From NCBI GenBank assembly GCA_021014325.1, contig CM037462.1:2388318-2452317 (forward strand): a stretch of 64,000 nt of DNA, written 5' to 3'. Shown here in pieces: positions 1-10,200 of this stretch (positions are counted from its first letter, which is position 1; every line of letters begins with the position of its first letter). The stretch is from Plazaster borealis. Its lineage: Eukaryota > Echinodermata > Asteroidea > Forcipulatida > Labidiasteridae. The notes beneath the pieces are model-generated. The model saw nothing but the letters and a program-made list of their open reading frames with translations. It was not told the origin of the DNA and did no database searches. The position numbers and the translations under genes were made by a program.

Positions 1-729
1 CGCTGGCCAGAAAACGACTGCTTACAAGAATTTAATACTAGTCCGTCAGTAGAGACAGTATTGATTTCAATTGCAGGCAAACAACCCTAGGGTATGATGG
101 GATTGCGATAGTTCTGTTTTTATAGGCTGTCACTGCCGGTAGGTGCTAACATGAAATGGCTTTTCATAAAAGCGAAACTGTTTCTCCGCTAGTGGAGAGC
201 CACCTTCCCTCACTTATATTGAAGGGACCATTTTTCTATCGAGTCGTGTTGGAGAATTTGTCAAGAAACATAACCCCAGGTGAAGCTTCTCATTATTACA
301 TCTGTCATGAACATAGGAATATGGAAGTCAATTCTTGGACCACTAACAATTTGTCTTTAACTCCCTCAACCCTCCCCCCCCCCCCCCCCGCAATCCTTTT
401 ATATCATCATCTTCAAAAGATTCAAGAGATACATGCATAGCAATTATCGCTTTGAAAGTTTTGTGTTACTACAACAAGTGTATTCTTATAACCCAGAAGC
501 GAGTACCGTATTTCAGTCTGTGGTGCTTATCTGTTTTGACTTTGAACAGCATACAGCCCCGATGGGAAGACCATCAACAAGTGCAATGATGGTAAAATAA
601 AAACGAGGGGTCAAAGGTCAGGTTCAGTTTTGTGATGCACTGGATTCCTGCAAAGAGCTTAACAGTACAACGAAAAGCTAATAATAATAACAAAACATAA
701 TCCTAATTTGAAACACAACAAGGATAGCA
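1..729. other. Unassigned AT-rich sequence
   Basis: No gene, tRNA or recognised repeat family. An open frame at 156-440 runs through a poly-C tract (it encodes a run of prolines) and has no domain-like content, so I do not treat it as coding. Confidence 0.5.
374..389. repeat. Poly-C tract, 16 bases
   Basis: An uninterrupted run of 16 C. One of more than a dozen long G/C homopolymers in this AT-rich window (see findings). Confidence 0.95.
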
Positions 730-1052
730 ATCAGGCCAGACCAACTGATTTGGGCTGTCGCCCAAAATCAACTGTCACCAGGGGCATGTTGCCACCTACT
801 CCTGGCGTTGAAACAGTGTTATAGTTAAACCCCCTTCACAGTCCGTAAGGATGTAGGCATGGGTATCATCCACTAGGAGCCTGGCTGGTAGTGCAGAATG
901 CATTACCTTCCCAACTTTGTACAAAGCAATTATGGTTAAGTGCCTAGCTCATGGGCGCACAAGTGTCATGACTGGGATTTGAACCCACACACTCTGCCGC
1001 TGACAACACCAGAGCTTGGGTCCGGTGAACTAGACCGCTCAGCCACGACACG
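730..1052 (-). mobile_element. tRNA-Leu-derived SINE, type III tail
   Basis: On the minus strand the element starts at about 1051 with GTGTCGTGGCTGAGCGGT (box A-like). A long variable arm follows, then box B GGTTCAAATCC near 980. The anticodon-loop region reads CCCAAGC where sister copies have CTCAAGC (CAA). The body (minus strand) runs through a block with GGATGATACCCATGCC and ends near AAATCAGTTGG. A second copy with the same body is at 54570-54870, which shows this is a dispersed element rather than a tRNA gene. Strand and head are clear; the 3' boundary is approximate. Confidence 0.8.
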
Positions 1053-1747
1053 CCATTCTGCTATAACGTAGTAGCACAATAACACTGGAATATAATCTTG
1101 GGGTCAAATGATTGCATTCCTCCATGTGGATGTCACGTCGTCGAGGCGACTGACAGACTCTACATGTCCGAGAGGACTCCTTCAATATACCCTACGATGT
1201 AATCTTGAGGGAGAATGCCTTTGACATTTCATGGGTAACTAAGTTAAGGCTTGTGGGGTTTTTTCTAAATGTATTTTTAAGTTTTAAGCAGAACCCCACT
1301 GGCATCAATGATTATCCATCCATTTCTCAGTGGATGCCTCACATCTTGTTTGGACACAGAAGCAATCTCTTTAAAAACAAAAGTGTTGTTCCCCATGCCT
1401 CCCAACCAAGAGCTGTGTATTGAGAGAGTTGCGACATACAGGAACCAGTTTCCTTTGGTCACGTGGTTGCTAGACGGTCCAAATGCAGCACAACCCAATG
1501 GGCAGACAAGTCTGGCAACCTGTATTTGCCAATGCTTTTTTTTTGGACACAAAATGGCTTCTAATCGCAAGTTGTCACAACTCTCTCAATATCTGGCTCT
1601 GCCCCAACCCTGCCATGCCCCCCACCCCCTGGCTGCAGCTCCCAACTTTAACAATAAGGGAACTTTGAACACTCTTTTAAGGCCTATCCTGTTATGCCTG
1701 TGTTTATGCGGGTGACCTAAATTTGCTGGACATTGCATTTGAAGTAC
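1053..1747. other. Unassigned sequence with overlapping open frames
   Basis: Open frames overlap on both strands at 1277-1715 (97 and 135 codons), but their translations show no family I recognise and open frames on both strands usually reflect composition. No repeat family recognised. Confidence 0.4.
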
Positions 1748-2030
1748 AGGGCTCAATTTCACAGAGCTGCTTAACGATCGATTTTGTGCTTACTGCGCGA
1801 GTTTCCATTTTACAGCGCTGCTAACCGTTAGCACAGGAAAAAGGCTAACCTTCCGGTGCTTACTGTATGAAAATTAATGATGTACCAATGCAAATCCATG
1901 GTGAACGCGCAAGCTGGCTGCCTAATTTACTATCTAACCTGTGAAATACGCTTACGCTTTAGCAAATTTGTCTGCTATAGTTAGCACGGAAATTTGCTTA
2001 CCGTTAAGCAGCGCTATGAAATTGGCCCCT
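1748..2030. mobile_element. Family A palindromic MITE (long, GC-richer variant)
   Basis: Left end CAGGGCTCAATTTCACAGAG and right end GCGCTATGAAATTGGCCCCTG are inverted copies of each other. Inside there are further inverted pairs around GTTAGCAC and GCGCTGC. No coding capacity. It differs from other family A copies by repeated TTAGCAC/GTGCTTAC motifs, so it is probably a separate subfamily. Confidence 0.75.
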
Positions 2031-2344
2031 GATCAAGTGATGTCAGATTTGGTGCTCTGGCAACCAGCACATGGGAAGAGGAGCAAAGGCTAAATTACTT
2101 CAACCAACTACACAATGTATGTGAAGACTCCAACCTGACCTGTGAGGATAGGCAACTGCATGCTGGACAGGAACATTTGGAAAGCCATCACAAATGTCCG
2201 TTGGAAGCCATTCGAACGAAATAATGAATTATGCGAGAGCTGATAATGCGCAGCACAGTATGCACCAACTACAATTGTATTGCGAAATACGCAAAATGAT
2301 AAATTAACAAAATGGGTTTGTTTAATAGATGATAAAGAATATTA
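2031..2344. other. Unassigned sequence
   Basis: About 300 bases between a MITE and a SINE. No gene or recognised repeat seen. Confidence 0.4.
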
Positions 2345-2525
2345 TTTGATTTTACCCATACACCGATGTGTATAAATCACTGTATACTTAGTACTTTCCT
2401 GAGTCCTGTGAAAAAAAAATCCACAAGCATAATACTTGGGTGAGATTCGAACCCATGACCTTTGCCATTCTAGAGCAGATGTCCCACCACTAGACCACCA
2501 GGATTGCCCAGTAGCTAGAGGCACT
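2345..2525 (-). mobile_element. tRNA-Glu-like SINE
   Basis: Read on the minus strand, CCTGGTGGTCTAGTGG (box A region, close to animal tRNA-Glu) is followed by CTGCTCTAGAATGGCA and box B GGGTTCGAATC. Then comes a short body with TTTTTTTCACAGGACTC. The copy at 38925-39055 shares the head and the first part of the body, in the same orientation. The anticodon stem does not fold as in a real tRNA, so this is a SINE head, not a gene. Confidence 0.75.
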
Positions 2526-2686
2526 TCAAATCCTATTTCAGCAGTGAGTACCGCAACGATTTTTAACAGATCTGTTAAATTTGCATTGGGGACAAAGAAT
2601 ATGTGCTAAATTATTTCACACAAAAAAAGAGGATCAAAATATAATTTTTCGACGACCAAATCCACATCCTCTGAAATGTATGTGTC

Positions 2687-2850
2687 GGTTACACACCTAT
2701 GTTCCGACACCCCTATGTTCCGACACCCCTGGTGTATTTTCCTATTCCTAACCCTAACCCTAACCCAAACCCTAGCATGTAAATCACGAGGGGGTTGTCA
2801 GAACATAGGGGTTTCGGATTATAGGGGTGTCGGAATATAGAGCAGTCACC
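2687..2850. mobile_element. Family F MITE carrying telomere repeats
   Basis: This 164-base element is flanked by perfect 9-base direct repeats, GTATGTGTC at 2678-2686 and 2851-2859, which I read as its target-site duplication. Ends are GGTTACACACCTATG and, inverted, GGTGACTGCTCTATATTCC. The arms contain repeated CCGACACCCC units, and the centre holds a CCCTAA telomere-like tract. A second copy in the opposite orientation lies at 43024-43212. A 9-base duplication is typical of Mutator-like elements, but no transposase is present to confirm the superfamily. Confidence 0.85.
2747..2774 (-). repeat. Interstitial telomere-like tract (TTAGGG on minus)
   Basis: Three to four tandem CCTAAC/CCCTAA units, with one variant (CCCAAA), inside the family F element. 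It is internal to a transposed unit and is not a chromosome end. Confidence 0.9.
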
Positions 2851-2859
2851 GTATGTGTC

Positions 2860-3705
2860 ACTGAACATTCAACGGCATAAAAAAATCCAAAACCTTTTAA
2901 GATTTTAATTATAGATGGAACAAAAATTGTTTGCAATAAAATAAAGACCTTATCCAGGTCGCGAGTGTAATATTTAATTCAAAGTGAAAATTCTGACCCG
3001 GGGCCATGTTGATTGCAATGTTCTTTTGCTCCCACATGAAACCCAAGTAACACAACCCCTCCTGAAGCTCATGTGTTAAACGAAACACATCAGTATAAAA
3101 GCTTCATAAACATACCTGCCATATTCACAGCTGCAAACTGCAAAATTTAACGAATTTCCATGTCAAATTTGTCCCTGACAAAAATTTAATCTTGTACCAT
3201 ATGGAACCCATGCGCAAAGGCCCCGCAAGCTGATTTGAAACATTTGAATCGCTCATTCTGAGCTGAATTTCTTCAATTTAATATCAGTAACTTACATCCA
3301 AACAATGTTATTGAACTCCACACTTACTCTGGATATTTAATTCATCAATTTTTTTTTCCCCTGCTCCACCTGATGTAGCTGTTCGGTCAATGCCCTGCAA
3401 GATTCCTAGATAATTGCAGTCTGTTTTTCCGTTTTTTGAGATTTCAGATACTTTCATATACTTGGTACGATAACAAACAACTTTTTTTTTTCCAGCTCAT
3501 AATACAGCTTTCTCATGAATGTTATTTTTTTCTAATTTGGATGGAGGTTAATTTTTTGCTCATATTAAAATAATTGGAATTCTCCGTTTCCTATTTTTCA
3601 ACCAATTATATATCTGGGAAAATTGCGCAAATTTAATTTAAATCCGAAAAAGTTTGAACCTCTTTCTATCACCCGAAGGAACAAAAAAATTTTAAAAAAT
3701 TCCTC
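2860..3705. other. Unassigned AT-rich sequence
   Basis: Strongly AT-rich with many T and A runs. No open frame or repeat recognised. Confidence 0.4.
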
Positions 3706-4079
3706 TTAAAGGCACTGAACACGTTTGGAAATTGTCAAAGACCAGTGTTCTCACTTGGTGTATTCCAACATATGCATAAAATAACAAGCCTGTGAAAATT
3801 TGGGCTCAATTGGTCATCGAAGTTGCAAGAAAATGATGAAAGAAAAAACACCCTTGTTGTACAAATTTGTGTGCTTTCAGATAAGAATAAAAACTTCTTG
3901 CAAGAAGTTTTTATTATTTTAGTAAGAAATTACCTCTTTCTCAAAAACTACGTTACTTCAGAGGGAGTCGTTTCCTACAGTGTTTTATACTATCAACAGC
4001 TCTCCGTTGCTTAATACCAAGTAAGTTTTTATGCTAATATTTGTTTTGAGTAATTACCAAACATGTACGATACCTTTAA
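3706..4079 (+). mobile_element. Family B TTAA MITE (reference copy)
   Basis: Flanked by TTAA at 3706-3709 and 4076-4079. Left end AGGCACTGAACACGTTTGG pairs with the inverted right end AGGTATCGTACATGTTTGG. At the centre is a strong hairpin, AAACTTCTTGCAAGAAGTTT. TTAA target duplications are used by the Kolobok and piggyBac superfamilies; the AGG-type terminus favours Kolobok in my judgement. Non-coding. Other copies: 6287-6660 and 39903-40251 (minus), 21422-21802 (plus), partial at 38532. Confidence 0.9.
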
Positions 4080-5825
4080 ACAAAATACATAAATTAAAAA
4101 ATAAAGCCAAATAAACGCGAAGTAAAAAACACAATTTAAAATCAGTAAACAAATTAGTAAATAAATATATCAATGAATACCATAAACCATATTTCAAATG
4201 ACTTTTCCAAAACTTATGGAAGTAAAAACATGGTTTTCCATTTTTAATCCTTTCCATTTATGACAACAAAAATAAGGTCTGGCCACAGCGTGGCTCAGCC
4301 ATCATCACAATCATCGCTGCTATAATATGCGCAAGAGTTTGTGACCATAATAATGTCAACCCTCTGTCAACATTTTGGCAAGCGGCAGGAAACAGGTTGT
4401 GGCCTTATTAGGTGGGCACAAGAAAAAAAACAGGTGCTTGACTCCGTTCATCGCGAGTAATTTTGCCGATTTGCATTGGGCTCCAAGGCTTTCTCTAAAC
4501 TCTCTCTTTTTTTTTTCTTTCTTACTTTCGCCTCTCTCCATCCTCATCCAGCGTTTTTGCATCCTCGCCCGTATGCGTTACCCTCCTCATATTCTTGGAG
4601 GCGAGATTGCTCTCGTAGATTATTGTCAAAGCAAAGAACATCGCCAGTGGAGGGATGTGACTTTAATATCCTGTGAGCAGGCTGCTTGTCTACTGTTTCT
4701 CATCAAGGCATCCCATGTGTCTAATCCTTAGCAAGGAGGCTTCAAACTGTTGCCATGCCAGATTGGTGACCGATATTGGCTCCGCCTGGCTACATTGTCT
4801 GCCTTGAATGGCAGTTTACTTGTCAGGGAGCAGCGAACATGGCTTTTGTGCTGGATGTTTCTCTTTGAGCTATTTATTTACTAGGGTACCTTTCATTAGA
4901 ATGCTGTCACTTTTATATAACTGTTTGTTATATATCATCTCTAAAGTCTTCCACCCACAACTAAACTATTTTATCTTCTCTGGTTTCCTCTGACCTCCAG
5001 GCAAGAGTCTTGAGAAGTTTACACTTGGCTGTTTGTCAAGTCAAAGATTCATTCCCATAGGTCTAAACTTTTGAATAGTCAATAAATACCTCCTCCCAAA
5101 ACTTTCGGCCGCAGCTCACCTTGTTTTCTCACCCCATCACTTTTTACAAAATAATAGGGCCAACAAGCCTTTCTAATCTACAGTACAGGAAAGGAACAAT
5201 AAAGCCATCCATAGAAAAACACTCCTCTTCCATAATAAAAACCCAAAAACTAAAAGAAAAACAATCAGAGACTCACCCCAAAAACTCAAGATGGATGTAT
5301 AGCGCCTTTTTGGGGAAAATAAGAAGGGGAGGGAGGAGCCCATATACAAGAAGTGTTTATTATTGTTAAAAAAGTAGTTTATTATTATTTGTCTTCATTA
5401 TTTGCTTTGGTTTCTCTACAGGTTAATTGTCATTGCTCTCCACAGCCATGAATTTATCCGATGTTTTTTTCCCCTCAGACATTTGAAAAAAGGGGTGTTT
5501 TTATTATTTCAGTACTGCACCATTGGGATTCTTATTACTCAATGGACTCTCTAACCTCACACCACAAATCCCCGAGCATAAGAAATTTGTTTTTATTATG
5601 CATCCTTTCCCATCTATCTTTTGCATTCGTTCTGCATGAAAATTTCCCAAAGGAAGTCGAGATGTCCCTGTGGACTATCCTTGGTTCCCTTGTTAACATT
5701 TAAGCTATGTTTACACGTCTACGCACGGTGGCGTTTTTCGTTCCCCAATCCCTACTCCAACTCTATTCCTTGCAGTCCACGCTAATCAAGTCCTGGTTGG
5801 ACTTGGACTACCTAATGATAAGTGC

Positions 5826-5839
5826 GGGGGGGGGGGGGG
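5826..5839. repeat. Poly-G tract, 14 bases
   Basis: Uninterrupted G14. Confidence 0.95.
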
Positions 5840-5960
5840 ATGTTTTGATGATGTGTGCCTTGAATAAGGAAAGCTTCACAGGTTAAAAGTTAACCCCTTT
5901 TTTTTAACTTAAGGACATGGGCACATGAAGTACACCATAGGGATCTATTGGTCATAACAA

Positions 5961-5999
5961 CCCCCCCCCCCCCCAAAAAAAAAAAAAAAAAAAAAAAAA
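5961..5999. repeat. C14-A25 double homopolymer
   Basis: Fourteen C directly followed by twenty-five A. A very similar C10-A27 junction occurs at 34981-35017, so this compound tract arose at least twice. Confidence 0.95.
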
Positions 6000-6286
6000 T
6001 GGTGGCAAATATACTGATTTTTAGAACAGACGATTTTTGTTTTTCAAATTTGAGTATGCTGCAACCGTACCACCTGCTGAATTTATTCAGATAAATGGGT
6101 TACAGCAAACGCAGGTGCATGAAAAGGTGGCTTGGAAAGGGAGGAGAAGAATTTTTAAATGGTATCAGTCCTAAAGGCTGATGCCAACTCCCTCCATTTA
6201 AAAGTTATAAAGTAACACTCAACACATAAGCTGACCTGGAAATCCGTTAGTTGAAAAAAAAAAACAGAGGAAAAAATGCAATAAGG

Positions 6287-6660
6287 TTAAAGGTATCGTA
6301 CATGTTTGGTAGTGACTCAAAACAAATATTAGCATAAAAACTTACTTGGTAACGAGCAACAGAGAGCTGTTGATAGTATAAAACAATGTGAGAAACGACT
6401 CCCTCTGAAGTTATGTAGTTTTTGAGAAAGAGGTAATTTCTCACTAAAATAATAAAGACTTCTTGCAAGAAGTTTTTATTCCTATCTGAAAGCACACAAA
6501 TTTGTACAACAAGGGTGTTTTTTCTTTCATCATTTTCTTTAAACTTCGATGACCAATTGAGCCCAAATTTTCACAGGCTTGTTATTTTATGCATATGTTG
6601 GAATACACCAAGTGAGAACACTGGTCTTTGACAATTTCCAAACGTGTTCAGCGCCTTTAA
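6287..6660 (-). mobile_element. Family B TTAA MITE
   Basis: TTAA at 6287-6290 and 6657-6660; inverted ends AGGTATCGTACATGTTTGG and AGGCGCTGAACACGTTTGG. Same length and sequence as the copy at 3706 but opposite orientation, with the same central TTCTTGCAAGAA hairpin. It directly abuts a family A element on its right. Confidence 0.9.
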
Positions 6661-6867
6661 CTGCTTCTCTGCATTCGAATTTCATAGAGCTGCTTCAGCA
6701 GAAAATATTGCTTAACAATTTTCTGCTTAGCAGAAATGAGCAGGATACCACTCACAAATTGTACTTGTGACATGGTAGTTTGGCTGATAACCTTATTGTG
6801 GTAAGCATAATTTTGTTGTACTTAGCTACTTTTTGTGCTTAAGCAGCTCTATGAAATTGGGCCCTGG
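6661..6867 (+). mobile_element. Family A MITE
   Basis: AATTTCATAGAGCTGCTTC near 6678 pairs with GCTTAAGCAGCTCTATGAAATT near the right end. The body contains GAGCAGGATACCA and GGTAGTTTGGCTG, shared with copies at 9598, 32747 and 59039. The extreme left end is degraded. The right terminus GGGCCCTGG is directly followed by family J. Confidence 0.85.
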
Positions 6868-7030
6868 AGTCGATTTCACAAAACTCTTCCTAACTTAGAA
6901 CTAGTCCTAGGCAATGCTAAAAGATAGGACTAGTCTTAAGTTAGGACCAGTACTTAAGACTAGTCCTATCTCTTAGCATTGCCTAGGTCTAGTTCTAAGT
7001 TCGGAAGAGTTTTGTATAATCGACCCCTGG
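6868..7030. mobile_element. Family J palindromic MITE
   Basis: Near-complete palindrome: left GTCGATTTCACAAAACTCTT, right inverted GTCGATTATACAAAACTCTT, with long matching arms rich in ACTAGTCCTA and TCTTAGCATTGCCTAGG around a short centre near 6945. No coding capacity. Ends at CCCCTGG. Confidence 0.85.
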
Positions 7031-7907
7031 AGTATCATTTGGTACATAAGGTACTCAAAAACTCATTTGCTTGAGTCTAAAGTTAATAGCACTTTGTCCT
7101 CGGCTGCATGGACTCCTTTTTATTCCGTATGGAAATGAGTGTAAAAAGAATGATAGACTGTGATACTTAAGTAAACCAAAAGCACTCACAAACTGTTGTT
7201 GTCAATGACAGTTATTCAGTTTCCATTGTATTTTAATTTGTAGTTACACATTTTTGGATTTTAAAATATGATGAAACGAGAGTTTAAAACTTCCAACTTC
7301 TTTGAAATGCCCCAAAGTTAGGGACAAGAGGAGGTTGCTTCTCAGGACGCAATGCCATTTGTGGTAAACTGCTCTTAAAAAGCTTTCCGGAAATTAGACC
7401 ATGCATAAAATAATAAAACAATGCATTTTCAGCTGATAACTATTCATAAAGATAATTCTTGCGTTCTTTTCTGTTGTGTCTGTTGTTTGCAATCTGTTTC
7501 TTTGTTATTCATTTGTTTGTATGGCAGTGCTTAGAGAGCAACTTTTTCTTCCATTCTGTGTTATTTTGAAACATGCGCTTTTGATCATTTTTATGTAAGG
7601 GGCGTAATATAAATTATAAACTATCGTTAGTATTATCAATATTATTAGATAGTAGTTTAATCATTTTTGTTGTCAACAATCCTTCAGAAGGCACTGTCTT
7701 TGTTGTGTATTTTCCCTCCTTTGCTTATTTGATTTAACAAACTTTGCGTTGGATATAACAATATTTCTCAGGCCAGCGGAATTGTGGTTTCATGTTTATC
7801 AAAAGTAATGTTTTCAGATTTAAAATCGTCAATTACCGACCGCTTTCAATCAAGTATTACACCAAAAACCTATAACAAGATGATGTCAAAGTCTATTACA
7901 CCGTTTG
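7031..7907. other. Unassigned AT-rich sequence
   Basis: No supported gene or recognised repeat. The 66-codon frame at 7784-7984 runs into the family I element. Confidence 0.4.
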
Positions 7908-8276
7908 CAGGTTCTCCCCAGGTTTGTCAAAACTGTGGGGCATTCTGGGCCGAAATTGTTGATGTTTGGCCGAAGCCCGTGTGAATTGAAACAAGGTCCT
8001 CGGAATGTTTTCTACTTGGTGTTTTTCTTGGTTTTTTAAAGCCCTACTGTGCAATTTGGAGCATTTTGTATAGTTTTCTTTTCATGTTTTTTGTAAAACT
8101 ACCGTAATAATTTTTAAAAATTTTTTTTAAAGTTGGGGGGGGGGGGTTTTCGCGTATCGGCAAATTCTTTTGCGTATCAGCCGAAATTCTTGCATATCGG
8201 CCGAAATTCTTGAGTATCGGCACGTAATTCTTGCGTATTGGCCCGATACGCTAGCTTGTGCATGGGGAGAACCCTG
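7908..8276 (+). mobile_element. Family I element, hAT-like ends
   Basis: Left CAGGTTCTCCCCAGG and right TGGGGAGAACCCTG form inverted ends of the CAGGG type seen in many hAT elements. A second copy is at 11496-11771; both share ACTGTGGGG.CATTCTGG, TTTTCTACTTGGTGTTT and CCCTGCTGTGCAAT-like text. Before the right end there are about five short repeats of a GCGTATCGGCCGAAATTCTT-like unit. I could not confirm an 8-base target duplication. Confidence 0.75.
8135..8146. repeat. Poly-G tract, 12 bases
   Basis: G12 inside the family I element; the second copy at 11496 lacks it, so it arose after the copies diverged. Confidence 0.9.
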
Positions 8277-9409
8277 GTTTGGGTCATTATAATTGCACAA
8301 GATATAACCATCGACCAAGTGGGGATAGTAGTTGGAGTTGTTCGTAAGCAAGCTTAGTTGGGATCACTAGGTATCAAGCATCACTAATGCTGCATTTCAA
8401 GTCATTCGTCAACTCAGTCCACCATGATTAATTTGCACATCAGTATGGACTCTAGCCAAACATGAAGCCACCACAGACCCAAGAGTATGCACATTCAGCG
8501 AAGAAGGATGAAGAAAAGAAAGTAGGACGGAATGGAGATGTGGAAAAACGGGAATTAGAAAATATCGAGAAATCTCAGCTTTTCTGGACAGACAGCACGT
8601 GAACAATAAGCCTGAGGAACTACAATCCAAGGAATAACATCCTTACAGGTGATGCTGAAACCACTTGTGACAACGCTAGTAATTGTATTCCGTGTGTGTT
8701 GTGGCTTCACACCGCGCATACGTGTGTGACAGCAGATGCTCTGAGCCATTCCATGTCGTGCCTATCTCCAAGGAGACCATTCTAATTCATTGCGTTGGTG
8801 GGGGGAAAAACAGGAGAGAGAAAAAGTGGACGGGAATGAACGAGAGAATATCATGTCGGATTCGGCCGTCTTCTGGAAACAGATGCAGGTCCTCGGAGGG
8901 ACGCATACAGTGTCTGGAACTACAGGGCATTGATGAAAAAACCACGATGAGGAGTTCGTTAGAAACGGTGTGATTGAGGATGTGAGCTGAGTAGGATGGG
9001 TTAGGGGACGCCCCCCTGTGTATGTCAAAGTGGAAATGACTTATTTTTAGATGGAACTACAATGTAGGGATGATTATAAAGAATGGGAAGGGGGTGGTGT
9101 AGATTGCACAAAGTATCCACTAAGTAGAACACAACATGAAGTATCCATTCTTATGAGCAGATTCAGACCAATCAAAGTTCTTTATTTCATTCCAATGTGA
9201 CAGTGACGGCAATCAGCAGGAATTAAATGAGTTTTAGTGAAAGAAATTTATTCTAGCTACTAAAAAGAATTTTCATTTTATTTTAAAAAGACAGCCACAG
9301 AATTTGCACCCAGCGTTGTTTTTTCTCATTTCCATCAGCATTTCATATGACCTAGTTTGTGTTTTATGGAAAGAGATAGAGAAATGGGGACTGCTAACAT
9401 AAGGGCTGG
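8277..9409. other. Unassigned sequence with a GC-richer core
   Basis: The core at about 8680-9030 has frames open on both strands (96 and 88 codons), is less AT-rich than its surroundings and shows no repeat family. A hidden exon or regulatory element is possible but nothing identifies one. Confidence 0.35.
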
Positions 9410-9475
9410 ATAGCTCAGTTGGAAGATCGCCGGCACGCTAATCCGGAGGTCAAAGGTTCAAATTCCATTCTAGTT
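9410..9475 (+). pseudogene. tRNA-like sequence (degenerate)
   Basis: Box A TAGCTCAGTTGGAAGA and box B GGTTCAAATTC at the normal spacing. The loop ACGCTAA sits in a CCGGC/TCCGG stem. The acceptor arm is not complementary. Part of the dispersed tRNA-like repeat. Confidence 0.7.
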
Positions 9476-9597
9476 AATTGTTCTTTGTTTACCCAAAATT
9501 GAATTTAAAATTTACCCAGTCAGTTCCCCTTGTGGTTTATTACTTGATATTTCAAATAACAAGTTGAAGCCCCTTAAGGTGGTCCCTCTGCTGCTTC

Positions 9598-9771
9598 CCA
9601 GGGCACAAAAAGTAGCTAAGCTTAACAAAATTACGCTTACCAGAATAAGGTTACCAGCCAAACTACCTTGTCACAAGTACAATTTGTGACTGGTATCCTG
9701 CTCATTTCTGCTTAGCAAAAAATTGTTAAGCAATATTTTCTGCTTAAGCAGCTCTATGAAATTGGGCCCTG
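9598..9771 (-). mobile_element. Family A MITE
   Basis: Left end CAGGGCACAAAAAGTAGC, right end CTATGAAATTGGGCCCTGG. The minus-strand body matches 6661-6867 (GGTATCCTGCTCATTTC, AAGCAATATTTTCTGC). Directly joined to the next family A element through one CCTGG. Confidence 0.85.
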
Positions 9772-10015
9772 GGCCTAATTTCATAGAGCTGCTAAGCACA
9801 ACAATTTGCTTAGCATGAAATTTCTTCCTTGATAAAAACAGGATTACCAACCAAATTTCCATGTGTTGCATATTGCTTGTTACTGGTATTCAGCTGTTGT
9901 TTGCTTATCCTAAAAATCACGAGGAAATTTGGTTGGTAATCCTGTTTTTATCAAGGAAGAAATTTCATGCTAAGCAAATTGTTGTGCTTAGCAGCTCTAT
10001 GAAATTGGGCCATGG
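9772..10015. mobile_element. Family A MITE, near-perfect palindrome subtype
   Basis: Arms of about 90 bases are almost perfectly complementary: CATAGAGCTGCTAAGCAC on the left, its inverse at 9988-10005. They contain CTTGATAAAAACAGGATTACC and its inverse. The centre holds a unique spacer (GCTTGTTACTGGTATTCAGC). The same subtype is at 18549-18797 with the spacer in the opposite orientation. Confidence 0.9.
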
Positions 10016-10124
10016 TTGTATTGTAAAGTTGAATGTGATACCTCGCTATACAGCAGTTTAAGGTTGAATGACTTCTGACTGGCAAACCCAAACAATGACA
10101 AAATACAGAGACCGCCAGCATTAG

Positions 10125-10196
10125 GGCTCGATAGCTCAGTTGGTAGAGCGCCTGCACTTTAATCTGGAGGTCGCAGGTTCAAATCTCGGTCTAGTC
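10125..10196 (+). pseudogene. tRNA-like sequence (second unit)
   Basis: GGGCTCGATAGCTCAGTTGG, then GAGCG and box B CAGGTTCAAATCTC. The D arm folds; the acceptor stem pairs poorly. The anticodon position reads TTT in this copy, whereas 57257 has GTT and 14377 has GTC. Different anticodons on the same body point to decay of a repeat. Confidence 0.7.
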
Positions 10197-10200
10197 AATT

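Larger units (their letters stand above)
4080..6286. other. Unassigned sequence
   Basis: Two kilobases without a recognised gene or repeat family. Around 4360-4730 the composition is richer in GC and pyrimidine tracts and frames of 118 codons (plus) and 68 codons (minus) overlap, but neither has family features or matching splice context. The interval also contains G14 and C14-A25 homopolymers (separate entries). Confidence 0.4.
9410..10200 (+). mobile_element. tRNA-like repeat, two units, split by A elements
   Basis: A tRNA-like unit at 9410-9475 (GGATAGCTCAGTTGG box A, AGGTTCAAATTCC box B) is followed by a body to about 9597 ending CTGCTGCTTCC. Two family A elements interrupt it. The body resumes at 10016 (TTGTATTG...GCTATACAGCAG) and leads into a second tRNA-like unit at 10125-10196. 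The minus-strand copy at 57257-57545 shows the same body uninterrupted before its tRNA-like unit. The acceptor stems do not pair well, so these are repeat components and not working tRNA genes. Confidence 0.8.

Noticed and set aside
4375..4731. 118-codon frame in a GC-richer patch
   Set aside because: Overlapped by a minus-strand frame and a T-rich run; no recognisable product or clear splice sites.
10125..10196. Functional tRNA gene (Lys/Asn-like)
   Set aside because: Acceptor arm poorly paired and the same unit occurs in four copies with different anticodons.
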